37,997 nucleotides of DNA from Onstottus_A sp036505875 (GCA_036505875.1 DASXSR010000187.1:1-37997); one strand, 5' to 3'. Positions 15,599 to 23,582 are shown, numbered from the stretch's first letter. A program made the numbers and translations. The notes: generated by a model not told the origin, from the letters alone.

Positions 15599-16588
15599 AT
15601 GTTGTCTCAGAGAGTGTTTTACGCTCTAATGCTTGCCTTGCCGATATTCGCAGTAATCTCGCTAGGCAGCACCGCTCAAAAACCAAAAGACAAGAAACCG
15701 AGCGGCGAAGGCACGCCTGTGATCTGGCGTGATCCGGGCAACATCGCAGAGAAGGATCTCTACTGGGGCAGCGGCAGCGAGGATCATGCGCCAAAGCCCC
15801 CATTCGCTTTCAAAAGCGAAGACCTGAAGGGCACACAATCAAAAATCGATGTCACAGACGCAAACGGCGAAAAGTGGAAGGTCAAGTTCGGCAAAGAAGT
15901 TCACGCTGAAACCGCAGCAACCAGGCTCGTCTGGGCTTTCGGTTACATGGTTGATGAGACCTATTATGTACCTTCAGGAACGATCGAGGGCGCGACCGGC
16001 CTAAAGCGCGCGCGTCGTTTCATCGCCGCTGACGGGACATTTCAAGAGGCGCGCTTCGAGAGACGGTCAAAGAACATCAAACGCACCGAGATCCACTGGG
16101 CTTGGGGCCAGAACCCGTTCCTGGGCACAAAGGAGCTTTCCGGGTTGAGAATCCTGATGACGATGCTTAACAACTGGGATACTCGCAGGAGAAGCGAGAA
16201 CAATCTTGTCGTGGAGATCAGAAGAGAGGATGGCACTGTTGAGGACTGGTACGAGGTTGGCGATCTCGGCGAGACTTTCGGGCACATGGCAAGTTTGGTA
16301 CACCGCACGACGTGGAATCTTGAAGAGTTCAAGAAGCAAAAGTTTATCGACCGGGTCAACGGCAAGACGCTTTATCTTCACTACGAGGGCGGCTCCAAAT
16401 CTATGAGCGAAGTTCCGCTCGAGCATGCTCGCTGGTTTGTTGCATTGGCCGCGCAGTTGACCGAAAACCAGGTCCGTCGCGCCTTCGAGGCTGCCGGGGC
16501 GACGCAAGCGGAGATCGATGGTTTCTCATCTCGAATTATGGAGAAGATCAAAGAATTGCAATCGGCGGTAAGTAAGCTGCGTCCGTGA
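15599..16588 (+). CDS. exported protein with HipA/PI3K-like atypical kinase motifs
   Basis: This 329-residue protein starts at the ATG at 15599 (GGAGGA 5 bases upstream). A signal peptide is likely (VFYALMLALPIFAVISLGSTAQ). After a polar linker comes a core with motifs expected of the HipA / PI3-4-kinase / FAM20-like fold: WKVKFG with K96, AETAATRLVWAFGY with E104, NNWDTRRRSENN with D194 and N201 (catalytic-loop-like), and VGDLGETFG with D222 in the DFG position. The last 100 residues are helical. If correct, this is an extracytoplasmic kinase or a kinase-fold protein whose phosphoryl donor outside the membrane is unclear. The motifs are visible; the fold and activity are inferred. The gene is a single transcription unit with 250 bases to the next gene. 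Confidence 0.55.
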   Translation: MLSQRVFYALMLALPIFAVISLGSTAQKPKDKKPSGEGTPVIWRDPGNIAEKDLYWGSGSEDHAPKPPFAFKSEDLKGTQSKIDVTDANGEKWKVKFGKEVHAETAATRLVWAFGYMVDETYYVPSGTIEGATGLKRARRFIAADGTFQEARFERRSKNIKRTEIHWAWGQNPFLGTKELSGLRILMTMLNNWDTRRRSENNLVVEIRREDGTVEDWYEVGDLGETFGHMASLVHRTTWNLEEFKKQKFIDRVNGKTLYLHYEGGSKSMSEVPLEHARWFVALAAQLTENQVRRAFEAAGATQAEIDGFSSRIMEKIKELQSAVSKLRP

Positions 16589-16838
16589 TCCGCAGATCAC
16601 GCACGTTTCCCGGATAAGATGTAACTCAGTCCACCATTCTGAAATAGAAATTATCCTGATTCAGTACAGAGGCGAAAGGCGCTGTATGAAATAGAGACGA
16701 CGACAGAGGGCTATGAAGAACCAAGCGAGCACTGAATCCGTGGTATCAAACGGCGCCGCGGTTGACGATTTGTGGCAAGCGGTCGTGGCACCATCGTTGC
16801 GCTGTAGTATCAGGATCGATTATTCAAGGAGGTAATTT

Positions 16839-17327
16839 ATGGCGACATTAGTAACCGGATTATTCAAGACTCGCTCAAGTGCCGAGCGCGCCGTTGAAGA
16901 CCTTGTTGCGCACGGCTGGTCGCGAGACGATATCAGCTTGCTGATGAGTGATGCGACGCAAGGGCGCGAGTTCGGGCTTGCGATGGCGACCAAAGCGCCC
17001 GAAGGCGCGGCAACCGGCGGCACGATTGGCGGCGTGATCGGCGCGATTGCGGCGGGGCTCGTGGCAACCGGAGTAGTAGCAATGCCCGGCCTCGGATTGG
17101 TTGCCGCGGGGCCCATCGTTGCGGTGCTTGCAGGACTCGGCGCTGGCGCCGCTGCCGGCGGAGTAACCGGCGCATTGATTGGGCTAGGCGTTCCCGAGCA
17201 CGAGGCAAGATTCTACAACGAGCAAATCGAGCACGGCGGAATTCTTGTAGGCGTATACACCCACGACGATCGCGTCGAGCAGGCTAGAAAGTTTCTGGAG
17301 GCCGCCGGAGCCGAAAAGGTCAAATGA
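16839..17327 (+). CDS. YflT-type general stress protein with glycine-zipper region
   Basis: The protein has 162 residues. The N-terminal 35 residues (VTGLFKTRSSAERAVEDLVAHGWSRDDISLL) follow the pattern of the YflT/heat-induced stress (GSP17M) domain. A long Gly/Ala-rich hydrophobic region (about 49-117) looks like a glycine zipper, able to form two membrane-associated hairpins. The C-terminus returns to a ferredoxin-like pattern (GGILVGVYTHDDRVEQARKFLEAAGAEKV). A strong AAGGAGG lies 7 bases before the ATG. The role is unknown; relatives are induced by stress in other bacteria. Confidence 0.75.
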   Translation: MATLVTGLFKTRSSAERAVEDLVAHGWSRDDISLLMSDATQGREFGLAMATKAPEGAATGGTIGGVIGAIAAGLVATGVVAMPGLGLVAAGPIVAVLAGLGAGAAAGGVTGALIGLGVPEHEARFYNEQIEHGGILVGVYTHDDRVEQARKFLEAAGAEKVK

Positions 17328-17375
17328 GATAACTACTCAAACGGTGAGCTTGTTTGGTTCGAGCATCAAAGACCG

Positions 17376-17436
17376 CTGGGAGCGCAGCCGGCTCGGCTGC
17401 CTTTCAACAGGCGGGCCGTTTGCGCTCCCAGGCCTT
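17376..17436. terminator. inverted repeat between convergent genes, probable terminator
   Basis: An 11-bp perfect inverted repeat (CTGGGAGCGCA at 17376-17386, TGCGCTCCCAG at 17421-17431) encloses a smaller hairpin (CAGCCG / CGGCTG). CCTTTGTT follows on the plus strand. It lies between the stress-protein gene and the convergent phosphatase gene. The T-tract is weak, so it may be a dispersed repeat as well as a terminator. Confidence 0.5.
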
Positions 17437-17452
17437 TGTTAATGAGAATCTG

Positions 17453-18067
17453 TTACTGAGCAACGCTTGAGGATGTCTGTGCCGACGCCTTTACCGTACT
17501 GGCATGCGCCTGCAGGTGGCCGTAGTAATCCTGCACGAAATCTTTCAATGCGCCGTGCCCCCAGCGAGTGTAAAAGTCATAATTCTTCATTTCCTGGTAG
17601 GCCCGATCGAAATCCCAACTATCGTGAGTCATCCGATAAACCGCGCCCATCACACCGGTGCGATGTCGGCCGCCCGCGCAGTGTACGAAAAACTTACCGG
17701 TCGACTTATCGTTTGCGAGATTGAGAAACTGCTTTATCTGCTCGTCTCGCGGTGTGCTTGAATCGCTCATCGGGATGTTCACGTAGCGCATTCCCGCGGC
17801 TTCAGCAGCGCGCTTTTCATAACTTGTCGGATCATCGCGCAGATCGACGATTGTGTTGATACCCAATGCGGCAAGACTTTTGTAATCGCTCTCCTTTGGC
17901 TGCGCGCCGCGGTAAAATCGGTCATCCATTTGGCCGAAATTCTTGATTCCGATACCTGAAAATGCTTGCGCTGACTTGGCGATTGCCGGCGCGGCGGCGA
18001 TGAGGTTGATTGACAACGCAAGCAGAGCCGCTTGCAAACTTCGTCGAGACAGTTTTCGCGTGTTCAT
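17453..18067 (-). CDS. exported dual-specificity/tyrosine phosphatase-like protein
   Basis: The protein has 204 residues. A signal peptide (RRSLQAALLALSINLIAAAPAIA, about residues 8-30) indicates the periplasm. The cysteine-phosphatase signature HCAGGRHRTG is complete, with C130 and R136. Upstream are the FYRGAQP and GINTIVDLRDDP motifs common to Siw14-like and bacterial DSP phosphatases; D102 or a nearby acid may serve as general acid. Substrate could be a phosphotyrosine, an inositol polyphosphate or another phosphate ester. The gene stands alone between a convergent stress-protein gene and carA on the same strand, 108 bases away. Confidence 0.85.
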   Translation of the reverse strand: MNTRKLSRRSLQAALLALSINLIAAAPAIAKSAQAFSGIGIKNFGQMDDRFYRGAQPKESDYKSLAALGINTIVDLRDDPTSYEKRAAEAAGMRYVNIPMSDSSTPRDEQIKQFLNLANDKSTGKFFVHCAGGRHRTGVMGAVYRMTHDSWDFDRAYQEMKNYDFYTRWGHGALKDFVQDYYGHLQAHASTVKASAQTSSSVAQ

Positions 18068-18175
18068 ACAGTAACCCTTTTCCCCTTGTTCGTTCTCGTG
18101 GATTCCTGATTAAGAGAAGCCTGTCGTTTGATTCGACTCTAATGAAATAGGTTGCCGCAGGTTGTGTTCCTGCAG

Positions 18176-19330
18176 CTAGCATTTTGGTGCTCGGTTTTCC
18201 TCCATCATCGCGACGAATTGATCGAACAGATAGGCAGGATCGTGTGGCCCGGGTCCGGCTTCGGGATGGTACTGGACTGAATAAACGGGGAGGCTTCGAT
18301 GTTGCAACCCTTCAACCGTGTTGTCGTTCAAGTTGATATGTGTGACTTCGCAATCCGCTGGAAGCGAGTCCGCATCAACCGCAAACCCGTGATTCTGCGC
18401 GGTTATTTCCACGCGGCCGGTTCTAAGATCCTTTACGGGATGGTTTCCGCCGTGATGCCCGAAGGGCAGTTTGTAAGTGCGCCCTCCTAAAGCCAACCCC
18501 ATCAACTGATGGCCCAGACAAATGCCGAAGACCGGGTATCGCTCAATCAGCTTTCTAAGGTTCGCTACAATGTCGGTCAGCGGTTCGGGATCGCCTGGAC
18601 CGTTGGACAACCATACACCGTCGGGCTTGAGCGCTATCACATCTTCAGCGGAAGTGTGAGCGGGAACCACCGTCACGCGACAGCCTAACGATGCGAGGTT
18701 GCGCAGGCTGTTGTGCTTCAAGCCAAAGTCGTATGCGACCACGTGAAAGCGCGGATCGGTGCTGGCATCAGCCCTGACGGCGGTGTGAAGAAGATACGGC
18801 GACCCGTATGCTTCAGATTGATCATCCGTCCAGATGTAAGGCTCGCTGCACGTCACAACCGAAGCGAGATCCAAACCGACCATCTCCGGAGCACGGCGAG
18901 CGCGCTCGATCACGTGTGGCTCGTCGGCTTGTTTGGTCGATAGACATCCGCGCATCGAGCCTCGCTCGCGGATGTGACGAACCAGAGAGCGCGTGTCGAT
19001 GTCCCAAATACCGGGGATGGCCGCCTTCTTGAGATAATCATCAAGCGACTGCTCGCCGCGCCAGTTCGAGTAGGTGTGAGACAGCTCGCGGACGATGAAG
19101 CCTTCAGCGAACACGCGACGAGACTCGGGGTCCTCATCGTTGACGCCGTAGTTGCCGATCAGCGGATAAGTCATGGTGACGATCTGGCCGCAGTAAGATG
19201 GGTCAGTGAGGATCTCTTGATAGCCAGTCATCGCGGTGTTGAAGACAACTTCGCCGACGACCTCGGCTTCGGCGCCGAAGCCTCGCCCGCGCCAGACTCG
19301 CCCGTCTTCAAGAGCCAGGATTGCTTCCAC
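18176..19330 (-). CDS. carA: carbamoyl-phosphate synthase small (glutaminase) subunit
   Basis: The protein has 384 residues, the standard CarA length. It hydrolyses glutamine and passes ammonia to CarB, feeding pyrimidine and arginine synthesis. The N-terminal CarA domain is intact (VVFNTAMTGYQEILTDPSYCGQIV), as is the class I glutaminase domain with the nucleophile in FGICLGHQLMGLALGG and the His-Glu pair in YHPEAGPGPHD. The GTG start gives the usual N-terminus (MEAILALEDGRVWRG). No Shine-Dalgarno is visible; TAACCT lies 7 bases upstream. carB is not in the window next to it, so the subunits are encoded apart. Confidence 0.95.
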   Translation of the reverse strand: MEAILALEDGRVWRGRGFGAEAEVVGEVVFNTAMTGYQEILTDPSYCGQIVTMTYPLIGNYGVNDEDPESRRVFAEGFIVRELSHTYSNWRGEQSLDDYLKKAAIPGIWDIDTRSLVRHIRERGSMRGCLSTKQADEPHVIERARRAPEMVGLDLASVVTCSEPYIWTDDQSEAYGSPYLLHTAVRADASTDPRFHVVAYDFGLKHNSLRNLASLGCRVTVVPAHTSAEDVIALKPDGVWLSNGPGDPEPLTDIVANLRKLIERYPVFGICLGHQLMGLALGGRTYKLPFGHHGGNHPVKDLRTGRVEITAQNHGFAVDADSLPADCEVTHINLNDNTVEGLQHRSLPVYSVQYHPEAGPGPHDPAYLFDQFVAMMEENRAPKC

Positions 19331-19367
19331 CTGAAGTAGGTTAACAAGTTAGAAATTCCAGATGCAA
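19331..19367 (-). promoter_or_regulatory. possible leaderless promoter of carA
   Basis: On the minus strand TTGCAT (19367-19362), 18 bases, then TAACCT (19343-19338) end 7 bases before the GTG at 19330. There is no ribosome site. The -35 match is weak. Confidence 0.3.
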
Positions 19368-19425
19368 GAAGGTTAAGATCTGCGGCCGGCCAAATCGGGC
19401 ATCGCGATATCTAAGACTCGACTCA

Positions 19426-20073
19426 TCAACTTGCCATCCCTGACGCTTCAGGAGGAGAACAAGTACGTAAATCCCGGTTGCACCTTTCAAAGTTGTGCAC
19501 GAGTTCGGGCCGCATTACGCGCTGGAAGGCCCGAAGAAACGAGTCATAGTCAACATCCTTAAGCACAAAAGGAATCTGTTTGTATAAGTATTCAGGATCG
19601 TAAATAAACTTAGGGAAATGGAGCAGGGTTAGTGGGATTTCGTGCTTGGCAATCGCATAGACTAATTGGTACAGTTGGCCGGCTAATACTGCTTCTTGCC
19701 GTGCGGGATCTTCAGTGTGCCAAAGGCCACCCGGGACACTATCTGGATATATGCTGCGATCGGCTTTCTCGGTAACTACTCTACGACTCTCAGCGGCCGA
19801 GTACAAATCGCGGACTGGAAGGATTGCGTGGTCAATAATCACGTCTCCGCCCTGCAGTACTTCATCCAGGTAATCGCACAACCAGGGGCTCTTAACAATA
19901 TAAGGAGCGTCGGGTCGTCTGATGTCCAAACTCATCCCGGCGTTGGCAAACTCGAACAAACCTGAAGACAGATCGGTAAAACCGGTGTCCAGTCCCAGTT
20001 CTGTGAGCAACTGTACCAACGCGGTGGTTCCTGCTCGGCCAGTGCCGGAAATGATAACATGCCGTCTTGACAT
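19426..20073 (-). CDS. sulfotransferase-like P-loop protein
   Basis: The protein has 215 residues. The N-terminus begins directly with a P-loop of the sulfotransferase type (VIISGTGRAGTTALVQLL), which in this family binds the 5'-phosphosulphate part of PAPS. A second family feature is the stretch ending PYIVKSPWLCDYL and the later DHAILPVRDLYSAAESR, where an R/S pair would bind the 3'-phosphate (PVRDLYSAAESR). Size fits small bacterial sulfotransferases that modify glycans or lipids. A nucleotide kinase is less likely. No polysaccharide genes are adjacent. The start is the ATG at 20073, with only a weak ribosome site. Confidence 0.7.
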   Translation of the reverse strand: MSRRHVIISGTGRAGTTALVQLLTELGLDTGFTDLSSGLFEFANAGMSLDIRRPDAPYIVKSPWLCDYLDEVLQGGDVIIDHAILPVRDLYSAAESRRVVTEKADRSIYPDSVPGGLWHTEDPARQEAVLAGQLYQLVYAIAKHEIPLTLLHFPKFIYDPEYLYKQIPFVLKDVDYDSFLRAFQRVMRPELVHNFERCNRDLRTCSPPEASGMAS

Positions 20074-20139
20074 TGCTGGTGGCTAACAGTTGGACGCGAG
20101 ATCAACTCAAAAAGACGAAAAAAAGCTAACCGAGCTTAT

Positions 20140-21402
20140 TTATTGCAGACCAGTCTCCAAACCGCGTGCGCGCAAGAACGACTGCGCCTCATTCGCCCAG
20201 CGTTTCTCAGCCCTATACTTGTACGCCGGCGACGTGCGCACTGCTTCTATGCAAGCCTGCATCTCAGCCGCTGCCTCTTCACTCCTGCCCAGGCGATGGA
20301 GCGTAAGCCCATAACGATAGCGCCCTTCAGCGTCCGATGGACGTTTGTCTAAGAATCGCTCGAACGACGCTAGCGCGTCTTCGAGCTGTCCCGCCTGAAA
20401 ATACGTTTGACCTATCTCGCGCCAGACTTCGCTCTGGCTGTGAGCAGGATTCCGGGTCACTGCCGCATCGAAATGATTGATGGCGTCGGCCAACCTTCCT
20501 TGCTCGCGAGCTATACGACCGAGTTGATAATACGCGTCGGTTTCTTCGGGGTCGATCTCTATCGCACGCGCGAAACTCGTCTTCGCTTCTTCGTACTGAC
20601 GGCGCTGTTGATAGATCAATCCCAGATTGTAATGGGCGGACGAGTCGGCGGGATTCAGAGTTGCCGCTTCGAGATTCCGCTTGAAGTCTTCTCGCGCTCG
20701 CTGCGCGCTCACCATTTCTCCTAGGATGTTTCTTAACAGGATAATGGCCAGGATGAGCAGAAACGGCGAGGTGAGGATGAACAGCAGCCTGGGAAGAAGC
20801 GGCAACGCCAGAAGCGACAGCGACCCCAGCGCAACGACTGCGATCGAACCGCCGTAACCGACTCGAAATACTGTATTGACGCCGAGAGTTATCAAGAAGA
20901 CAAAATAAGGCAGCGGCACGAGCTTGAGCGCGAGTTCCATCGCCGCCGGGCTCTGCCCAGCGGGTTGCAACACTAACATCGCTGGAATCAACATGATCAA
21001 ATGCGCTGCCGCCCAGGCGTAAAGCGCGCAACTCGCCAGTGGCGCGTACTCTTGTCGAAACAGGACCGTGAAGCTCGCTCGCCGATGGATCACGCTTGCG
21101 GAAAGCAACAACGCAGGCACAAACACCGCGACCAGAAACAACACCGGCGTGGCGCGGCTGATTGCTCCAGCGATGAGACGATAGACGAAAAGAATGATCG
21201 GAGCGCCTAGCCCAATCGATTGCTCGCGGCTGAAAGACGGAACGACCGGCGACAGCCTTGCGCTCAATAATTCGTAATATGCGATAGTGGCCGCAATCGC
21301 GAGAATCGCGCCGACCAAGTATGGCGCCCGGGCTGAGATTTCAACCATCGCTTGGCGCGGCCTGTAGAAGAGTTTGATTAGGGGCGTGAGCCTGGAGCGC
21401 AT
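20140..21402 (-). CDS. YIP1-like membrane domain fused to TPR repeats
   Basis: The protein has 420 residues. The N-terminal 230 residues hold about six hydrophobic segments in a YIP1-like arrangement, starting with PLIKLFYRPRQAMVEIS, a motif typical of bacterial Yip1-domain proteins. From about 245 to 395 there are four tetratricopeptide repeats (for example SSAHYNLGLIYQQRRQYEEAKTSFARAIEIDPE and its three successors). The TPR part is probably cytoplasmic and acts as a protein-docking surface. Function is unknown. It starts at an ATG at 21402, just 11 bases from an inverted-repeat element that separates it from the signal peptidase gene on the same strand. Confidence 0.75.
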   Translation of the reverse strand: MRSRLTPLIKLFYRPRQAMVEISARAPYLVGAILAIAATIAYYELLSARLSPVVPSFSREQSIGLGAPIILFVYRLIAGAISRATPVLFLVAVFVPALLLSASVIHRRASFTVLFRQEYAPLASCALYAWAAAHLIMLIPAMLVLQPAGQSPAAMELALKLVPLPYFVFLITLGVNTVFRVGYGGSIAVVALGSLSLLALPLLPRLLFILTSPFLLILAIILLRNILGEMVSAQRAREDFKRNLEAATLNPADSSAHYNLGLIYQQRRQYEEAKTSFARAIEIDPEETDAYYQLGRIAREQGRLADAINHFDAAVTRNPAHSQSEVWREIGQTYFQAGQLEDALASFERFLDKRPSDAEGRYRYGLTLHRLGRSEEAAAEMQACIEAVRTSPAYKYRAEKRWANEAQSFLRARGLETGLQ

Positions 21403-21412
21403 TAGAAGAGAT

Positions 21413-21486
21413 GTAGCACAGACTTTAGTCTGTAAGCGTTTTCGTTCACGAAAAAGGGCGGAGCTACAGACTAAAGTCTGTGCTAC
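21413..21486. repeat. REPIN-like inverted repeat element
   Basis: Perfect 21-bp inverted arms (21413-21433 and 21466-21486) each contain the near-palindrome ACAGACTTTAGTCTGT. Between them is a third small hairpin (TTTTCG TTCA CGAAAA, 21439-21454). The whole fills most of the 90-base gap between lepB (stop at 21492) and the TPR gene (start at 21402), both on the minus strand. The structure resembles REPIN/MITE elements made of two REP units. Confidence 0.75.
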
Positions 21487-21491
21487 GCGTG

Positions 21492-22145
21492 CTACCTTTC
21501 GTCCTCGACATCCACCGTGCTGTCGAGCGAGCCTATTCGTGGGAGCGGCCAGTACCGAAACATCGCCTTGCCGTAAATATACTTTTCAGGCACGAGCCCC
21601 CACGAACGGCTGTCATTTGATGCATCACGATTGTCGCCCATCACGAAATAATAGTGTGGTTTCACGTACTTGAAATCGTTGCGAACATTATTCCAGCGGG
21701 CGCGGGCAGCCTGGTTGCGTTGCGGCGCAAGATATGGTTCTTCGATTGAGGCGCCGTTGATGGTGATGTGACCCAGTGAGTCCATATCTATGCTCTCGCC
21801 GGGCAGGCCGATCACGCGCTTGATGAACGATTTGGTCGGATCTTCCGGATACCAGAACACCACGATATCGCCGCGCTTTATCTGAGTGAAGTTGTACTCG
21901 AACTTGTTGACGAAGATGCGCTCGTCGTTTTCAAGCCGTGGCTGCATCGACGTTCCTTCGACCTTCACCGGTTGAACTACGAACACAACAATCAGCACGG
22001 CCATCACCGCAGCGAAGATTATGTCGCGAGTGATCGATTTTACTTCAGCCCAGAGCCCCGCCGAGCCGGCCGGCTCGTCTGGAAAAGTTACTTCGATGTC
22101 AGGGTCGTCCTCGGGAGCAATGCCCGGATAGATTACTTGTCTCAT
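21492..22145 (-). CDS. lepB: signal peptidase I
   Basis: The protein has 217 residues and cleaves signal peptides of exported preproteins at the outer face of the inner membrane. One membrane anchor (about 42-58) precedes the catalytic serine S66 in EGTSMQP and the general base K109 in SFIKRVIGLPGE. The conserved GDNRDASNDSRSWGLVP box is intact. A cytoplasmic stub of about 40 acidic residues precedes the anchor. The ATG at 22145 is preferred over an upstream TTG. It is divergent from yqeY. The many exported proteins in this window would be clients. Confidence 0.93.
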   Translation of the reverse strand: MRQVIYPGIAPEDDPDIEVTFPDEPAGSAGLWAEVKSITRDIIFAAVMAVLIVVFVVQPVKVEGTSMQPRLENDERIFVNKFEYNFTQIKRGDIVVFWYPEDPTKSFIKRVIGLPGESIDMDSLGHITINGASIEEPYLAPQRNQAARARWNNVRNDFKYVKPHYYFVMGDNRDASNDSRSWGLVPEKYIYGKAMFRYWPLPRIGSLDSTVDVEDER

Positions 22146-22199
22146 ATGCAAACACTCAAACGAAATATCAAGAAAACAGGTTACTTTTGGGGTGCAGGT

Positions 22200-22229
22200 T
22201 TGTCAACAAAACGGTCGAGTCCGTATACT
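22200..22229 (+). promoter_or_regulatory. predicted sigma-70 promoter of yqeY
   Basis: TTGTCA, 18 bases, TATACT: 5 of 6 and 5 of 6 consensus matches. The predicted start is about 13 bases before the ATG at 22249, leaving just room for the GAGGA ribosome site. Confidence 0.65.
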
Positions 22230-22248
22230 CTGGTTCGAGGAACTTGAC

Positions 22249-22710
22249 ATGCCAATAGTCGATCAGATCAACCGCGACTTAACCGAAGCGATGAAAGCTA
22301 AACAGGCGGAACGTCTGAGCGCGCTTCGAATGATCAAGACCGCGCTCAAGCTGCGCGAGACTGAGTTGCCCGGCGAAGTCGACGACGCCGAAGCGATGAA
22401 GGTGCTGAACACTTTGCTCAAGCAGCGGCGCGATGCCGCCGAGCAGTATCGAGCAGGCCGCCGCGAGGACCTCGCTCAAAAAGAAGAAAGAGAGGCGCAG
22501 ATAATTCAGAGTTACCTGCCCGCGTCAGCCAGTGATGAAGATATGTCGCGTGCCGTCGACGAAACGATCGCGGAACTGGGAGCGACCTCGATGAAGGAGA
22601 TGGGCGCGGTAATGAAAGCTGTCCGTCCAAAGCTCGAAGGCAAAACTGTTGACGGTAAAGCTCTCAGCGATATGGTCAAAGCAAAATTGTCCGTAGTCAG
22701 CGGTCAGTAG
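22249..22710 (+). CDS. GatB/YqeY domain protein
   Basis: The protein has 153 residues, the usual length for free-standing YqeY proteins, which share the tRNA-binding tail domain of the GatB amidotransferase subunit. Visible family features are LTEAMKAKQAERLSALRMIKTALK, LKQRRDAAEQYRAGRREDLAQKE and the C-terminal MGAVMKAVRPKLEGKTVDGKALSDMVKAKL. The ATG at 22249 has GAGGA 7 bases upstream and a strong promoter right before it. The last codons (LSVVSGQ) lie inside an inverted repeat shared with the intergenic region. Function in tRNA charging quality is assumed from the fold only. Confidence 0.9.
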   Translation: MPIVDQINRDLTEAMKAKQAERLSALRMIKTALKLRETELPGEVDDAEAMKVLNTLLKQRRDAAEQYRAGRREDLAQKEEREAQIIQSYLPASASDEDMSRAVDETIAELGATSMKEMGAVMKAVRPKLEGKTVDGKALSDMVKAKLSVVSGQ

Positions 22711-22769
22711 TCCGTAGCCCGTAGCAACATCTATTTACCACCACGGACTACTGACTAATGACTACGGAC
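22689..22769. repeat. imperfect inverted repeat spanning the ends of yqeY and larB
   Basis: Arms at 22689-22713 and 22745-22769 match at 22 of 25 positions as inverted copies built from GTCCGTAGTCA and GTCAGTAGTCC units. The left arm supplies the last codons and stop of yqeY, the right arm the stop and last codons of larB. It probably works as a bidirectional terminator and looks like an inserted repeat. Confidence 0.65.
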
Positions 22770-23517
22770 TCCTCTTTCGATTAATCAAACTGGCAACGAA
22801 CCCGGCGCCGAAGCCGTTATCGATGTTTACCACTGTTACATTCGAAGCACACGAGTTGAGCATCCCGAGCAGCGCCGCTAGTCCATCGAACGAAGCCCCG
22901 TAGCCGACGCTCGTCGGCACAGCAATCACCGGCACTGAAACCATTCCGCCCACTACTGACGGTAACGCGCCTTCCATGCCGGCTACGACGACGATCACAC
23001 GGGCGGACTCGAAATCCTGCCGCGCTCCAAAGAGACGATGAATGCCGGCCACGCCGACGTCGAAAATGCGCGAAACTCGATTGCCCATCGCGGTGGCGGT
23101 TACCGCAGCTTCTTCGGCGACCGGAATGTCGGAAGTACCCGCGGATATGATTGCAATGATTCCGTCGCCGTGCTCGGTGCGATCGCGCATTACGGATATC
23201 ATTCGCGCTTCTGGATGAAACTCGGCGTCCGGAGCCAGCTCGCGGAGACTTCGAAAGACTTGTTCGGTTGTTCGCGAGACCAGCAAGTTGGAGCTTTCAC
23301 TCAGGATACGCTCCGCGATTTGACCGATCTGCTCGGCAGTCTTTCCCGTGCCGAGGATCACCTCTGGAAACCCCAAACGCAACTCGCGGTGATGATCGAC
23401 TCTGGCGACCTCGATATCTTCGTAAGGCAGGCGCGCTAGCCTGCGTGTTGCTTCATCAACATCGATGCGCCCGGCTCGCACCTGTTCAAGCAGTTTCTTG
23501 AGTCTGTCCCGGTTCAC
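22762..23517 (-). CDS. larB: nickel-pincer cofactor biosynthesis protein LarB (AIR-carboxylase fold)
   Basis: The protein has 251 residues. LarB carboxylates nicotinic acid adenine dinucleotide in the first step of the nickel-pincer cofactor of lactate racemase and related LarA enzymes. The N-terminal motif DRLKKLLEQVRAGRIDVDEATRRL and LPYEDIEVARVDHHRELRLGFPEVILG is diagnostic; the C-terminal half is PurE-like (IAIISAGTSDIPVAEEAAVTA, VVAGMEGALPSVVGG, VPTSVGYGASFDGLAALLGMLNSCA). The GTG at 23517 is chosen over a TTG at 23589 because it fits the family N-terminus and a TACAAT box lies 7 bases upstream. larC, larE and larA are not adjacent. Confidence 0.92.
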   Translation of the reverse strand: MNRDRLKKLLEQVRAGRIDVDEATRRLARLPYEDIEVARVDHHRELRLGFPEVILGTGKTAEQIGQIAERILSESSNLLVSRTTEQVFRSLRELAPDAEFHPEARMISVMRDRTEHGDGIIAIISAGTSDIPVAEEAAVTATAMGNRVSRIFDVGVAGIHRLFGARQDFESARVIVVVAGMEGALPSVVGGMVSVPVIAVPTSVGYGASFDGLAALLGMLNSCASNVTVVNIDNGFGAGFVASLINRKRSP

Positions 23518-23530
23518 CTTGTTGATTGTA
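23518..23530 (-). promoter_or_regulatory. -10 box set for leaderless transcription of larB
   Basis: On the minus strand TACAAT (23530-23525) is followed by CAACAAG and then the GTG at 23517. There is no Shine-Dalgarno sequence and the spacing is 7 bases. Confidence 0.5.
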
Positions 23531-23582
23531 GCACAGCGAGATGCGCCGCCGGTTACGGTACCGCTCGCGGCACCGACAATTC

